Shown here in pieces: positions 7,868 through 17,300 of a stretch of DNA of 64,000 nucleotides (positions are counted from its first letter, which is position 1; the number at the start of each line of letters is the position of its first letter). Origin of the DNA: Deltaproteobacteria bacterium (GTDB lineage Bacteria; Myxococcota; Kuafuiibacteriia; Kuafuiibacteriales; Kuafuiibacteriaceae). Position numbers and translations under genes: made by a program. The notes beneath the pieces are model-generated. The model was not told the origin of the DNA, ran no database searches, and was given only the letters and a program-made list of their open reading frames with translations. Location: assembly GCA_020632995.1 (NCBI GenBank), contig JACKEN010000010.1, positions 1-64,000 on the forward strand, in the 5' to 3' direction.

Positions 7868-10144
7868 TCAAACTTCGGTTAAAGATCCGTCGCCTTCGGC
7901 CAGCACCAAGGAGCGCTGATCCAGGGTGTAACCTTCATCGGCCCGCGAGATCCCTGAGCCCAGGCCCATCTTTCGCAAGGTGGCGATCGCGACGTAGACC
8001 CGACGCGCCCCCGCCCCAGGCATCACCCGCTCGCCAGGCCAGCCGGCCTCGAGGAGCGCTTCCCAATCCAGGCCCCGACCGGGGGCCTCGAGGTGCTGGC
8101 GGATGAGCCGGGCCAAGACCCGCCGCAGGGGCGGTCGTCGGGCCAGGCTCACCCGCGGCCGACCGGCGGGCTCGAACCACCGAGCGTCGGCGGCGACCCG
8201 CACCCCCCGCCGGGCCCCCAAGGCTCGGCAGATCCTGGCGACGACCTGCACCTCGATGGGTCCACCCGGCGGTGGCGCCGCTCCGCCCGCTCCAAAGAGC
8301 TGAGCCTCGAGGAGGGCCAAGGCCGCGCGCGGACCCCCGTCCTCCTCCGGGTCGAGCCCATGGTAGGCGCTCAGGAGCCCCGCCTTGGCCTCTGCCAATG
8401 CCCCGCGCGCGACCAGGACCGCCACCTTTGGGGGCAGGAGAAAAGCCCGAGTCCGGGGGTCTCCGATAGAGCGGTAGATCGCGAGCGCCTGGTCGACCCG
8501 CGCCTCCGCTTCATCGATCCGACCGTCCTCCAGCGCCAGGTAGGCCGACATGCCGAGGGTCCAGCCCTCGAAGCGGCGATCGCCGGCAGACACCAGCCGC
8601 TCGAGGGCCGCGCCGTAGTGGGCCTCGGCTTGCCCGAGGGCCCCCTCGAGGTGGAAGCGAAGACCAAGGTGCTGCTGAGCGATCCCTTGGTAGCGCTGGT
8701 CCCCCAGCCGGCGAGCCCGATCGAGCGCCAAGGTGATCTGCTGCTCCGCGCCCGCGAAGTCACCTCGATCGAGCAGCACGATCCCCAGGTCATCGGCCGC
8801 CCGCAGCACGCTGTCTTCATCGCCGGCGACGCGGGCCAAGGAGACCGCCCCATGGAGCAGCTGCTCCGCCAGTTCCAGGGACTCACGATGTCGAGCGATG
8901 ACCCCCATCATCCGCAAGACCCGCGGCAAGACCTCCGGCGTGGCCACGGCCCGGGCTCGCACCAGATCTTGCCAGGCCCTCGCGGTGTGCCCACGGACCC
9001 TCGAGCAGCGGGCCCGGGCGTGCAGGAGCGCCGCTTCCATCCCCTCCCCGGGGTCCCGGAGTGCCCGGTCCAAGATCACCGGGTGCCGATCGAAGGGCCC
9101 TCGATCGTAGAGGATGGGATCCAAGAGCAGAGCGAGCCGACCGCGGAGGTTCGCGTCGCTCGCGTGCTCGAAGGCGGCCAGGAGGTCCTGCAGTTGGGCG
9201 GCGCTCGCGGCGCTCCGTCCGGCGAAGTGCCGGGCGTGCCGCGCGTGGAGCTCCGCCGGCACCTCCGGCTCTGCGAACGCTCGAACCACCGACAAGAAGT
9301 CATAGCGGGCGCCCGTCGCCTGGAACTCGACCTCGAGCAGGCACTTCTTCACCAGCACCGCCAAGGCACGGGCCACTGGCAGGTGGGGGCCGAGCACCGC
9401 CTGGGCATCCTCCAAGGTGAACGCCCCCCGAAACACCGCGCACCCCTCGAGGGTCGCCCTCACCTCCGGGGGCAGCCGCTCCACCGACGCTTGCAGCGTC
9501 GCCGACAGCGGCTCGAGGAGCGACAAGGAACGGACCTCGGCGACGATCGCCGCCAGGGTCAGCCCGTCACACCAGGCCGAGGCCAGCTCGATCGCCAGTG
9601 GGAGTCGGTCGAGGGCCTGAACCACCCCTGGGACCTGATCGTCCTCCGCGAAGTTGGGGCGCGCTCGCCGGGCGCCGCGGAGGAACAACTCGACCGCGTC
9701 TGCCTCTGGGAGTGGTGAGACCAGCTGGGCGACCTCGGCCTCGACGCCGAGCGCCTCCCGGGAGGTGATCAACACGATCAGGCCTCGGCCTTCGACCCAA
9801 TGTTCGATCGACCGGGCCCCGACCTCGACCAGCGCGTCGAAGTTGTCGAGGAGGAGCAGCAGGGGACCGCGCTCGTCGAGGGCCAGGTTCAGGTCTCCCG
9901 CCGGATCGACCGGGATGTTCAGCGCCTCGGCCACCGAGGCGTGCAGCTCCGCCAGGCTGGCGACGGGTCGAAGATCGACCGCGACCACCGGGAACCGGCC
10001 CTGCGACTCCGCGAAGGTGCGCGCGAGCGCGGTCTTGCCCACCCCCGCCGGACCATAGAGGGTCAACAGGCGAGCCCCACGGTGGATGGCCGCTTGGAGC
10101 GCTTCCAGCTCCAAGGTCCGGCCGAGCACGCCGTAGGCGCTCAC
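7868..10144 (-). CDS. STAND ATPase / TPR protein with C-terminal winged helix
   Basis: A 758-residue protein. Residues 31-38 are a Walker A motif (GPAGVGKT) and about 95-103 a Walker B (LLLLLDNFD), followed by STAND-type features (ITSREAL, LPLAIELASAW). About residues 300-590 are TPR-like helical repeats. The last 100 or so residues resemble an OmpR-type or BTAD-type winged helix (region RPPLRRVLARLIRQH to SRADEGYTL). The order ATPase-TPR-DNA-binding is the reverse of AfsR/SARP proteins. It is probably a signal-integrating transcription regulator. It is divergent from the toxin-like gene, 349 bp away, and may control it; that is inference. A TAGGCT -10-like element lies upstream. Confidence 0.82.
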   Translation of the reverse strand: MSAYGVLGRTLELEALQAAIHRGARLLTLYGPAGVGKTALARTFAESQGRFPVVAVDLRPVASLAELHASVAEALNIPVDPAGDLNLALDERGPLLLLLDNFDALVEVGARSIEHWVEGRGLIVLITSREALGVEAEVAQLVSPLPEADAVELFLRGARRARPNFAEDDQVPGVVQALDRLPLAIELASAWCDGLTLAAIVAEVRSLSLLEPLSATLQASVERLPPEVRATLEGCAVFRGAFTLEDAQAVLGPHLPVARALAVLVKKCLLEVEFQATGARYDFLSVVRAFAEPEVPAELHARHARHFAGRSAASAAQLQDLLAAFEHASDANLRGRLALLLDPILYDRGPFDRHPVILDRALRDPGEGMEAALLHARARCSRVRGHTARAWQDLVRARAVATPEVLPRVLRMMGVIARHRESLELAEQLLHGAVSLARVAGDEDSVLRAADDLGIVLLDRGDFAGAEQQITLALDRARRLGDQRYQGIAQQHLGLRFHLEGALGQAEAHYGAALERLVSAGDRRFEGWTLGMSAYLALEDGRIDEAEARVDQALAIYRSIGDPRTRAFLLPPKVAVLVARGALAEAKAGLLSAYHGLDPEEDGGPRAALALLEAQLFGAGGAAPPPGGPIEVQVVARICRALGARRGVRVAADARWFEPAGRPRVSLARRPPLRRVLARLIRQHLEAPGRGLDWEALLEAGWPGERVMPGAGARRVYVAIATLRKMGLGSGISRADEGYTLDQRSLVLAEGDGSLTEV

Positions 10145-10493
10145 GACCCGCCGGCTCCGACCGTCATCGACCCGAGCCTAACCCCAGCGGCGTCGAACCC
10201 CATCCGCCGTTCTTCCGAGCCACGGCACCGGAGCCGAGGACGCGGACCGCTGCCTTATCACGGGCAAGCGGTGTTCTTGTCTCTGGTTCCTGGCGGGCGC
10301 CCCCGCCCTGATGAGCGCGCCCCGGATCCAAGCCCCGTCGTGGGGGCGGGGGGCTCGATCACGGAGCTCGCGCTCCAGTGTGCACTCCGCCCTCGTGTGC
10401 ACCGCCTTCGGGGCAGTGCGCCTCCGCCTGCCCACGGCACGCTGCCGGTCGAAGCCCCGCACCGGTGGCACGCCCATTGCGAGACTGTGCGAC
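10145..10493. other. 349-bp intergenic region between divergent STAND and toxin-like genes
   Basis: It holds no convincing gene. An imperfect inverted repeat, CCGCTGCC with GGCAAGCGG (10247-10271), could be an operator. The reading frame of the toxin-like gene is open through part of this region, but without a credible start or protein character. Confidence 0.4.
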
Positions 10494-13400
10494 ATGAGTG
10501 TTCGCGCCGTACGCCAGCTCGTGACTCGCCTCGTCCCTCGCGTCACCACCCAGACGTTGTCGAGGGAGGAGAGGAGCGTCGACGACCAGGGTCATGAGAC
10601 GACCCGGACGGTGCAGTACCAGGTCCAGGTCGTCGAGATGGGCACCGAGCAGCAGGTGGTCGTGACCTACGTCGATGATCCGGAGGATCCCGCGCAAGAC
10701 TCCTTGCGTCAGGCCGAGGCCGAGGCGCTCGAGCAGGAGATCCAGCGCGGCATGTCCGAGGGCCTCGAGATCGAGGAGGCCATGAACGCGGCCGAGGCCA
10801 GCGTCTTCGGACCCGGGGCGTGGTCGAGCCCATCATCGGGCGACGGCTACGAGCCCGCGCCGGCGAGCTCCTCGAGCGCCATGTCCACGGACCTCCTCGA
10901 CGAGGGTGACTACGAGATCGAGCTCGCGAACCCCGGCGTGGAGGAGCTGCTCTCCACTCCGGTCACCGGGGCGGTGGAGCCCCCGGCCCTGGGACCGGCA
11001 GCGCAGGCGGCCTTGGACGCATACGTGACCGACCCTTCGGATGCCAACTTCGACTCGCTGGTGCGTGAGCTGGCGCTGGAGCAGGCGGGCGACATGTCGG
11101 AGTTGTTGCAGGACGCCGTCTCCACCCTCGAGACGGATCCCGCAGCCTGGAACGAGGCGGTGGAGCTCGCCGTACAGGCGGACCAGCTCGCCCACTTCCT
11201 CGAGCTCTCCCGGGTGTACGACGAGGCCTCGGACTTGCTGCCCGACGTCATCGCCCTCGCCACGGAGCGCGACCCAGACCGTCAGCCCCCCTGGTCGTCG
11301 GTGACGCTGGACGACCTGCTCGCCAACCCGCTCCTCTACGACCAGCTCGTATCCACGGCGACAGCGCGCTTGACCGACACGCCGCCCGGGCAGGGGCCGC
11401 TCGACCCCGCGGATCTGACGCCCGAGCCGGGCGGCGCCTTCCCTCAGGTGAACCGCCTGAACGAGATCATGCGAGGCGCCACGTACGTCCCCCAGCCCAA
11501 CCTGGACGCCGCAGCCGCGCACGCGGCGGCGCTCGGCTACGAGCTGCCCGAGACATTCGGCCTCATGGACCTCATGGCCCCCTACGCCGGCCGAGGCGTG
11601 CCCGTGTCCGAGCTCTTCCAGAGCGCGTCCACCGAGCTGGCCACCATCTACGCCGAGCGGCCTGAGCTCGTGTACCTCGGGCAGGCCGCGTCTTTCGCCA
11701 CGACGTCCGGGACGCCCTTCTCCTTCGGACCGGATGGTCAACCGCGCTATCCGAGCGTCCTCGCGGTCGAGCCGCCCACCGATGCCGTATTCGATCCGGT
11801 CCGAGATCGCATCGGCGAGATCGAGACCCTGATCACCGCCCTCCAGAACGAGCAGCCCACCGCGAGCGACCTGTTGCTTGCCACACCCTACGCGGCGCAG
11901 GTCCTGTTGCAGACGGTCGCGGCGATGGATCCCGACGACCCGGCCCTCGCGGCCACCTGGGACGCCTTCGTCGCCGCCACCGATCGCATCGGCGAGCTCC
12001 AGGCCCAGGCGGCGGAGTCGGAGCGGCGAGATACCGTCCTCGACCTCGGCCTCGCCACGGTGATGATCCTGGGCGCGGTGGCGGGCGTCGTCGCGAGCGG
12101 GGGCCTGGCCGCCATCGTCGTGGGCGCGGGCATTACGGCGGGGGCGGTGCAGACCGGCCGGGACGTCCACGAGTACCTGCAAGACAACTACCTCGCCCGC
12201 TTCAACCTGGGCGGCAGCCTGGACTTCACGGGGGTGGAGGATCCGAGTGACGCGATGTTCGCCATCACCATGGCCTTCAACATCCTGGGCGTCGGGCTCG
12301 ACATGGCGACCGGGCTCGCGCTGCTCAAGAACCTCGGCTACGCGGACGATGCCGCTCGCGCCGCCGCGGCCGCCGTTGACGCAGGCCAGGTTGCACGAAC
12401 GGGCTCCGCGAGCGCAGAGCTGCTGAACGCCGAGCGGGTGGCCGACCTCGGCGAAGACGCCGCGGCCATCTTCGAGAGCCTTCGGGTCCGGGCCGCGGCC
12501 CTCCTGCCGAACGCGACCGATGCCGAGCTCCTGGCCGCATACCAGTCGGCGATGCGCGCGAGGAGCTTCTCGGAGCTCGACGCCACCGCCCGGCTGCTCC
12601 TTCGAGACGCGTCGATCCTGAGCCCGGATGGTCTGATGGCGCAGGCGGGCTCCACCCTGACCCGAGCCGAGGCCGAGGCCATCTCCGATCGGCTCCTGCA
12701 CGTCTGGCAGCAGTCGGTCGGCATGAACCGGACGGTGGACTCGGCATTCGCCGCCGGCGCGATCAGCGCGGAGGACTACGTCCTTTGGTCGGCGCGAGCC
12801 TCTTCCGTCGCCGACATGCAGCGGGTGGTGATGTCGATCGCGGACGCGGCGCTGGCCGAGGCCCACGCGACGCTGAGGTCGACGCTGACCGCACAGGAGT
12901 ACAGTCGGCTGACCGCCTTCGTGAGCAGCTATGTCCCCGACGCCACGCAGAGCGCCAACCTGTACAAGCTGCTCGCGAGCGTCGCAGAGGATCCGAACAT
13001 CTCCGGTCTCGGCGACTGGATCACGTACTCCATGCGCGCCGGAGCGGGCGCGGACGCGGCCGCGGTCCGCGCCGAGCTCTGGGACGACGTGTCCGAGCTG
13101 CTCGTGGCACAGAACATCGCCTCCGAGCCCGGCTTCACGGTGAGGGTGGGCAACGACCTGACCCCTTCGGTGCACCCGGTGACCGGCGACGCGCTCCCCT
13201 CCTTCGACCTCAGGGTCACCGACCCCAGCGGCGACGTGCTCAACATCGACGTGTACTCTCCAGGCTCGCGGGTCGACTACGGGGACTTCGGCACCGCCAT
13301 CAACCACGCCCGCGACAAGATCATCACCGGAGCGGGAGGTGTGCCGTCGGGGCTCCAGACGAGCGGCGACGTGCAGGCCGCGCTGCAGATCACCTGGCCC

Positions 13401-13667
13401 CCGCCCGCGCGGGTGTTGGACAACGGCACCGAGGTCAGGGTCGCGGCCGATGGCGCGGTCACCTTCGTGACGCCCGATGGTCGGAATATCTCGCGGGGCA
13501 ACTTCCTCGAGGACTATGTCGACATCCTCAACGGAACGGGGCGAGGCGCGGCACCCGCGGGCGCGGCCCAGATCGACGGACTCACCGTGTTCGATAGCAG
13601 CGGCTCGGTGGTCTACACCTACACCCGAGACCCATCGACAGGCCTCTGGACGGGAGCTACACCGTGA
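10494..13667 (+). CDS. large polymorphic-toxin-like protein with possible C-terminal nuclease domain
   Basis: A 1057-residue protein; I chose the ATG at 10494 because acidic, helical protein character begins there. There is no signal peptide. Residues about 1-510 are helical and Ala/Glu-rich without a family I can name. About 515-615 is a long hydrophobic, Gly/Ala-rich segment followed by FNILGVGLDMATGLALL, a layout I recall from toxins carried by contractile-injection or CDI-type systems. The C-terminus (about 881-960) has SFDLR...NIDVYSP...INHARDK, with D905, D919 and Y921, resembling CdiA-type nuclease toxin domains with a Y where PD-(D/E)xK enzymes have K. The next gene overlaps its stop. 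The function is inference; no delivery genes are nearby. Confidence 0.6.
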   Translation: MSVRAVRQLVTRLVPRVTTQTLSREERSVDDQGHETTRTVQYQVQVVEMGTEQQVVVTYVDDPEDPAQDSLRQAEAEALEQEIQRGMSEGLEIEEAMNAAEASVFGPGAWSSPSSGDGYEPAPASSSSAMSTDLLDEGDYEIELANPGVEELLSTPVTGAVEPPALGPAAQAALDAYVTDPSDANFDSLVRELALEQAGDMSELLQDAVSTLETDPAAWNEAVELAVQADQLAHFLELSRVYDEASDLLPDVIALATERDPDRQPPWSSVTLDDLLANPLLYDQLVSTATARLTDTPPGQGPLDPADLTPEPGGAFPQVNRLNEIMRGATYVPQPNLDAAAAHAAALGYELPETFGLMDLMAPYAGRGVPVSELFQSASTELATIYAERPELVYLGQAASFATTSGTPFSFGPDGQPRYPSVLAVEPPTDAVFDPVRDRIGEIETLITALQNEQPTASDLLLATPYAAQVLLQTVAAMDPDDPALAATWDAFVAATDRIGELQAQAAESERRDTVLDLGLATVMILGAVAGVVASGGLAAIVVGAGITAGAVQTGRDVHEYLQDNYLARFNLGGSLDFTGVEDPSDAMFAITMAFNILGVGLDMATGLALLKNLGYADDAARAAAAAVDAGQVARTGSASAELLNAERVADLGEDAAAIFESLRVRAAALLPNATDAELLAAYQSAMRARSFSELDATARLLLRDASILSPDGLMAQAGSTLTRAEAEAISDRLLHVWQQSVGMNRTVDSAFAAGAISAEDYVLWSARASSVADMQRVVMSIADAALAEAHATLRSTLTAQEYSRLTAFVSSYVPDATQSANLYKLLASVAEDPNISGLGDWITYSMRAGAGADAAAVRAELWDDVSELLVAQNIASEPGFTVRVGNDLTPSVHPVTGDALPSFDLRVTDPSGDVLNIDVYSPGSRVDYGDFGTAINHARDKIITGAGGVPSGLQTSGDVQAALQITWPPPARVLDNGTEVRVAADGAVTFVTPDGRNISRGNFLEDYVDILNGTGRGAAPAGAAQIDGLTVFDSSGSVVYTYTRDPSTGLWTGATP
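10694..10707. repeat. GCAAG-N4-CTTGC palindrome, copy 1
   Basis: Exact copy with ACTC in the centre; the arms extend to CGCAAG/CTTGCG. It lies inside the toxin-like gene and introduces the uncommon codons CAA and TTG. Confidence 0.6.
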
Positions 13668-14311
13668 TAACCGCAGTCATGCCGAAGGCGATCCAGATCC
13701 ACGCTCGAGGCCAGCGCGTCGAGGTCAAGGGCCCCGCACGCAGGACACTCGACGTCGCGACCCAAGCCAAGGACGTGGCGCAGCTCCTCACGCGCGTCGG
13801 GGACGTCGTGCGGCCGCTGTCCATCGAGCTGGAGTTCGGGCGTCTCGACCCTCAGCTCGGAGCGGTGGTGCCGACCGGCGCAACCTGGCTCCTCGAAGCG
13901 GATGGCATCGAAGAAGCGGTGTGCCAAGCGCCCGCGCTGGTGCATCACGCCCCCCCCGAGCGGATGAAGCTCACGCCCGCGACGGTCGCGAAGGCCCTCC
14001 TGCACCGAGGCGAGCTGCTCTATCGACTTCGCTTCGGGGTCACGATGGCCTGGGTCCACGACGCCCCACTCGAGGGGCTGGCGGTCGAGGGGGTCGCGTC
14101 GCGCCGCGCCCCCGTCCGTACCACCGCGCGAGGGCGCTTCGTGGTGGGGCCACTCGACGTCCCCGGAATGCGGACTCGCCCCCCGCTCGTCGTCACGATG
14201 ACCCAGCGGCCCGACGCGCTGGTGCTCGCGATCGAGGCCCTGTGGTCCCCTTGGCGCGAGGAGGGCAGCCTCGAGCATACCGCCCTCGCACGCCTGCAAG
14301 AGGTGGCCTGA
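13664..14311 (+). CDS. hypothetical protein coupled to the toxin-like gene (candidate immunity)
   Basis: A 215-residue protein of no family I recognise. The GTG at 13664 overlaps the toxin stop (GTGA), indicating translational coupling; an ATG at 13679 is the alternative start. There is no signal peptide or membrane helix, so it is probably cytoplasmic with mixed alpha/beta content. A small cytoplasmic protein encoded directly after a polymorphic toxin is often its immunity protein, and that is the only basis for the suggestion. It could equally be a chaperone or accessory factor. It converges with the CHAT gene 12 bp away. Confidence 0.6.
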   Translation: MITAVMPKAIQIHARGQRVEVKGPARRTLDVATQAKDVAQLLTRVGDVVRPLSIELEFGRLDPQLGAVVPTGATWLLEADGIEEAVCQAPALVHHAPPERMKLTPATVAKALLHRGELLYRLRFGVTMAWVHDAPLEGLAVEGVASRRAPVRTTARGRFVVGPLDVPGMRTRPPLVVTMTQRPDALVLAIEALWSPWREEGSLEHTALARLQEVA

Positions 14312-14323
14312 GTCGAGCTCGGG

Positions 14324-17300
14324 TCACCGGCCCGCCGACAACGTGAACCCCGCCCACCACGCCGGGTGCGGGTACCGGGCCCGCACCGCCTGCTGGGCCG
14401 CTTGCAGCGCCTCCGCCGCCGGCACATCGCGGGCCGCCCGGTAGAAGCGCTTCATCACCAGCGCCGCGGCCACGTCCTCCACCCGCAACGTGGTGGCCAG
14501 GACGTGCCCCGCTCCCGCGAGGTGGAGGACCTCGGCGAGCGAGAGGAGGTCCGAGCCATCGAGATCCGGGTCCCGGCCACCCAGGCGGGTGCGGCAGGCC
14601 GACAGCACCACCAGCTCGGCCTCCGTGCGGCGCGCCAAGAGCTCCAGCATCCCCACTGGGCCGTCCGAGGCGAGCAGCACGCCGCCGAGCGGGTCGGTCG
14701 CAGCGCGGGCCAGGTCCGCATGCCCCGCGAAGTGCCAGACCCCGCGGGCGGCGCCGAGGGAGTCGAGGAGTCGCTTGCGATCCGCCCCCGCCCCCCGCAC
14801 CAGCACCACCTGCGGCAACTCCTCCTGCATCACGGTGAGCTCCCGGTCGGCGAAGGGCAGCGGCGCCTCGTTGGAGGGGGCGCCACCGAGGGCGATGAGC
14901 GGGCGAGCGGCCAGGGGCCCGAGGGGGGCGGCCAGGGCGTCGGCCGCCGCCGCGGGGTCGAGCGCCTGGATCACCGAGGCCTGGTCCACCAGGAGACCCT
15001 CCCCCAGAGGGAGGGCGGGGAAGGCGACGTAGCGCAAGGCTCCTTGCGCTACCACCGCCACCCGGCGGGTCCCGGAGAGGCGCCCCGCGAACGGGGCGAG
15101 GAGCAGCTCCCCCAGCCGGGCGGAGACGGTGGCGAGGTCGGCGCGGGCCTCGAGCCGCGACGAGTAGTCCTGGATCAGGGCGGCGAGGTCGGCCGCCGGA
15201 ACCTCGGCCTGGGCCACCTTCAGGCCCCGCCCGTCCACCAGGAAGCCGAGGAGCGCGCCCTCGGTGATGCGATAGGCCAGGATCGCGGTGCCCTCGGGGA
15301 GGCGCGCGGCGAGGGAGGACGCCGCCTCGCGCCGCACCAGCGCCCCCACCCGGGGGTCGGCGGCCCGGAGGGCTGCGCCCAGCGCCTCCGCGGTGCTCGC
15401 GGTGCTCGCCGCCCTGAGGCGCCCCAACAGGCCCGGCACCGCGGGGTCACGGAAGGGGATGCGGGCGTCGTCGAGCAGCTCCAGCTGGGCCAACAGGCGC
15501 GCCTGATCCACCACCAGGAACGCCGCCTCGGCCTTGTCGGTGTCGAGGTAGAGCCGGGCCAGGTCGTCGAAGGGCGCGGTGCGGTCGGGGGACAGCGCGC
15601 TCGACGCGGCCCGCCCGGTGATCGAGCGGGCGATGCGCACCGCCTCCAAGAGGCTCGTCTCCGCGTCGGCCAGGCGCCCCTCGGCCCGGGCCCGGGCGGC
15701 GAGCGCCCGGTGGATCTGCCAGGACAGCTCCTTGACGTCGAGCGCCTCCGCCAGCGGCAAGGCAGCTTGCCAGGTGGCGGCGGCCTCCTCGGGCCGGTCG
15801 CGGGCCGCGTACAGCTCGCCGAGGGCGAAGCGCGCGCGGAGCTCGTTGTTGGTGTCCCGCACCTCCTGCGCGTAGGTGAGCGCGGTGGTGAGGGCCTGCT
15901 CGGACTCGTCGTAGCGCCCCTGGAGCAACAGGGCGCGGCCCAGGTTCCTCAGGTCGTAGGCCAGGGCGTAGCGGTCCTCCAGGCGCTCATCGATCGCCCT
16001 CGCCCGCTGGAAGGACTCCACCGAGGGCCGCACCCGCCCGAACTCGAGGTACACACGGCCCAGGTTGTTGAGCTGGGTCGCGGTCTCCCGCTCGTCCCCG
16101 ATCGACTGGGAGGTCCGCAAGGCCTGTTGCAGGTACTCCAGCGCCTGCTCCTCGTCCCGCTGGCTCATCGACACCAGGCCGCAGACGCTCAGGGCGTAGA
16201 TCCTGCGCCGCAGGAGCTGCCGCTGGTCGCTGAGGGTGCTCGGGGCCTGGGGCTTCTTCAGCGCCTTCAGGAGGCGGTCCACCTTCGTCAAGCTCTCTTG
16301 ACACAGCGCCGCCCCGCGCCGGTAGTCGCCCTGGTACCAGGCCACGTTGGCCGCCTCGATGAGGGCGGACAGCTCGAGGTCCTCGAGCTTCTTGGCCGCC
16401 GCCTCCCCCTGGGCCTGGTCCGCCAGCTGCGAGGCGACCTGGAAGTCGCCGCGGCGCCGCGCCACCCGCACGAGGTCGATGACCACCCCGACCCTGCGCT
16501 CCGCCCCGTCCGCGTAGCGGAGCGCCCGCTCGTAGGCGCGCTTGGCCCGCACCGGATCGCTGAGCCGGTTCAGGTAGATCTCCCCCACCTCGCGCAGGGC
16601 CCGCGCGGGGTCGGCCGGGATCTCCTTCTTGTCGTACTGCCCCGCCCGCACCCAGATGCTGATCGCGCGCTCCAGGGCCTCCGCGGCCTGCTCGTAGCGC
16701 AGCGCCTCCCGGTGGTAGAGCCCGTACTTGTACCAGGCCCGCCCCACCCGCACCGCGTCGCCCGCCGCGGTGAGCTGGGTGATGATCCGCTCGAAGGTGG
16801 CCTCCGCCTTCGCGTTGTCGTGAGCCCGGCTGTACAGGTAGGCGAGGTCGATGGTGGCGTCGGCCACCTCCCCCGGCGCCGCCTTCGACTCCTCGAGCAC
16901 CCGGAGCAGCCACTCCTGGGTCTCCGCCGCTCGCGCGAAGTCGGGGTTGGCGAGGCGCCGCTCCAGCACCGCCACCAGCGCCTTGAAGGCGGTGACCAGG
17001 TACTTGGTGTCGTTCGCGACCAGCTGCATCCGGATCCAGCGCTCGAAGGCGGGCACCGCCTCCTCCACCTGGTTCTGGTTCAACAGCGCGATCGCGCGGG
17101 TCCGGGCCGCCCGCACCTGGACCTCGGCGTAGGCCTTCGTCCCCGCCGCGTCCAACCCGGGCGAGCCGACCAGGGTCGCGAGCGCGAGCTGGGGCGCGGC
17201 GGCGCGCTCCGCCTCCACCGCGTCCATCAGCGCCCGGGCCGGCCCCACCTCGGGTGCGCGCGCCAACAGGGCCTGGACCAGCCGGCCCACCGCGTCGGGG

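Noticed and set aside
10311..10493. Longer N-terminus for the toxin-like protein
   Set aside because: The 61 extra residues are Arg/Ser-rich with no protein character, and the ATG at 10494 fits better.
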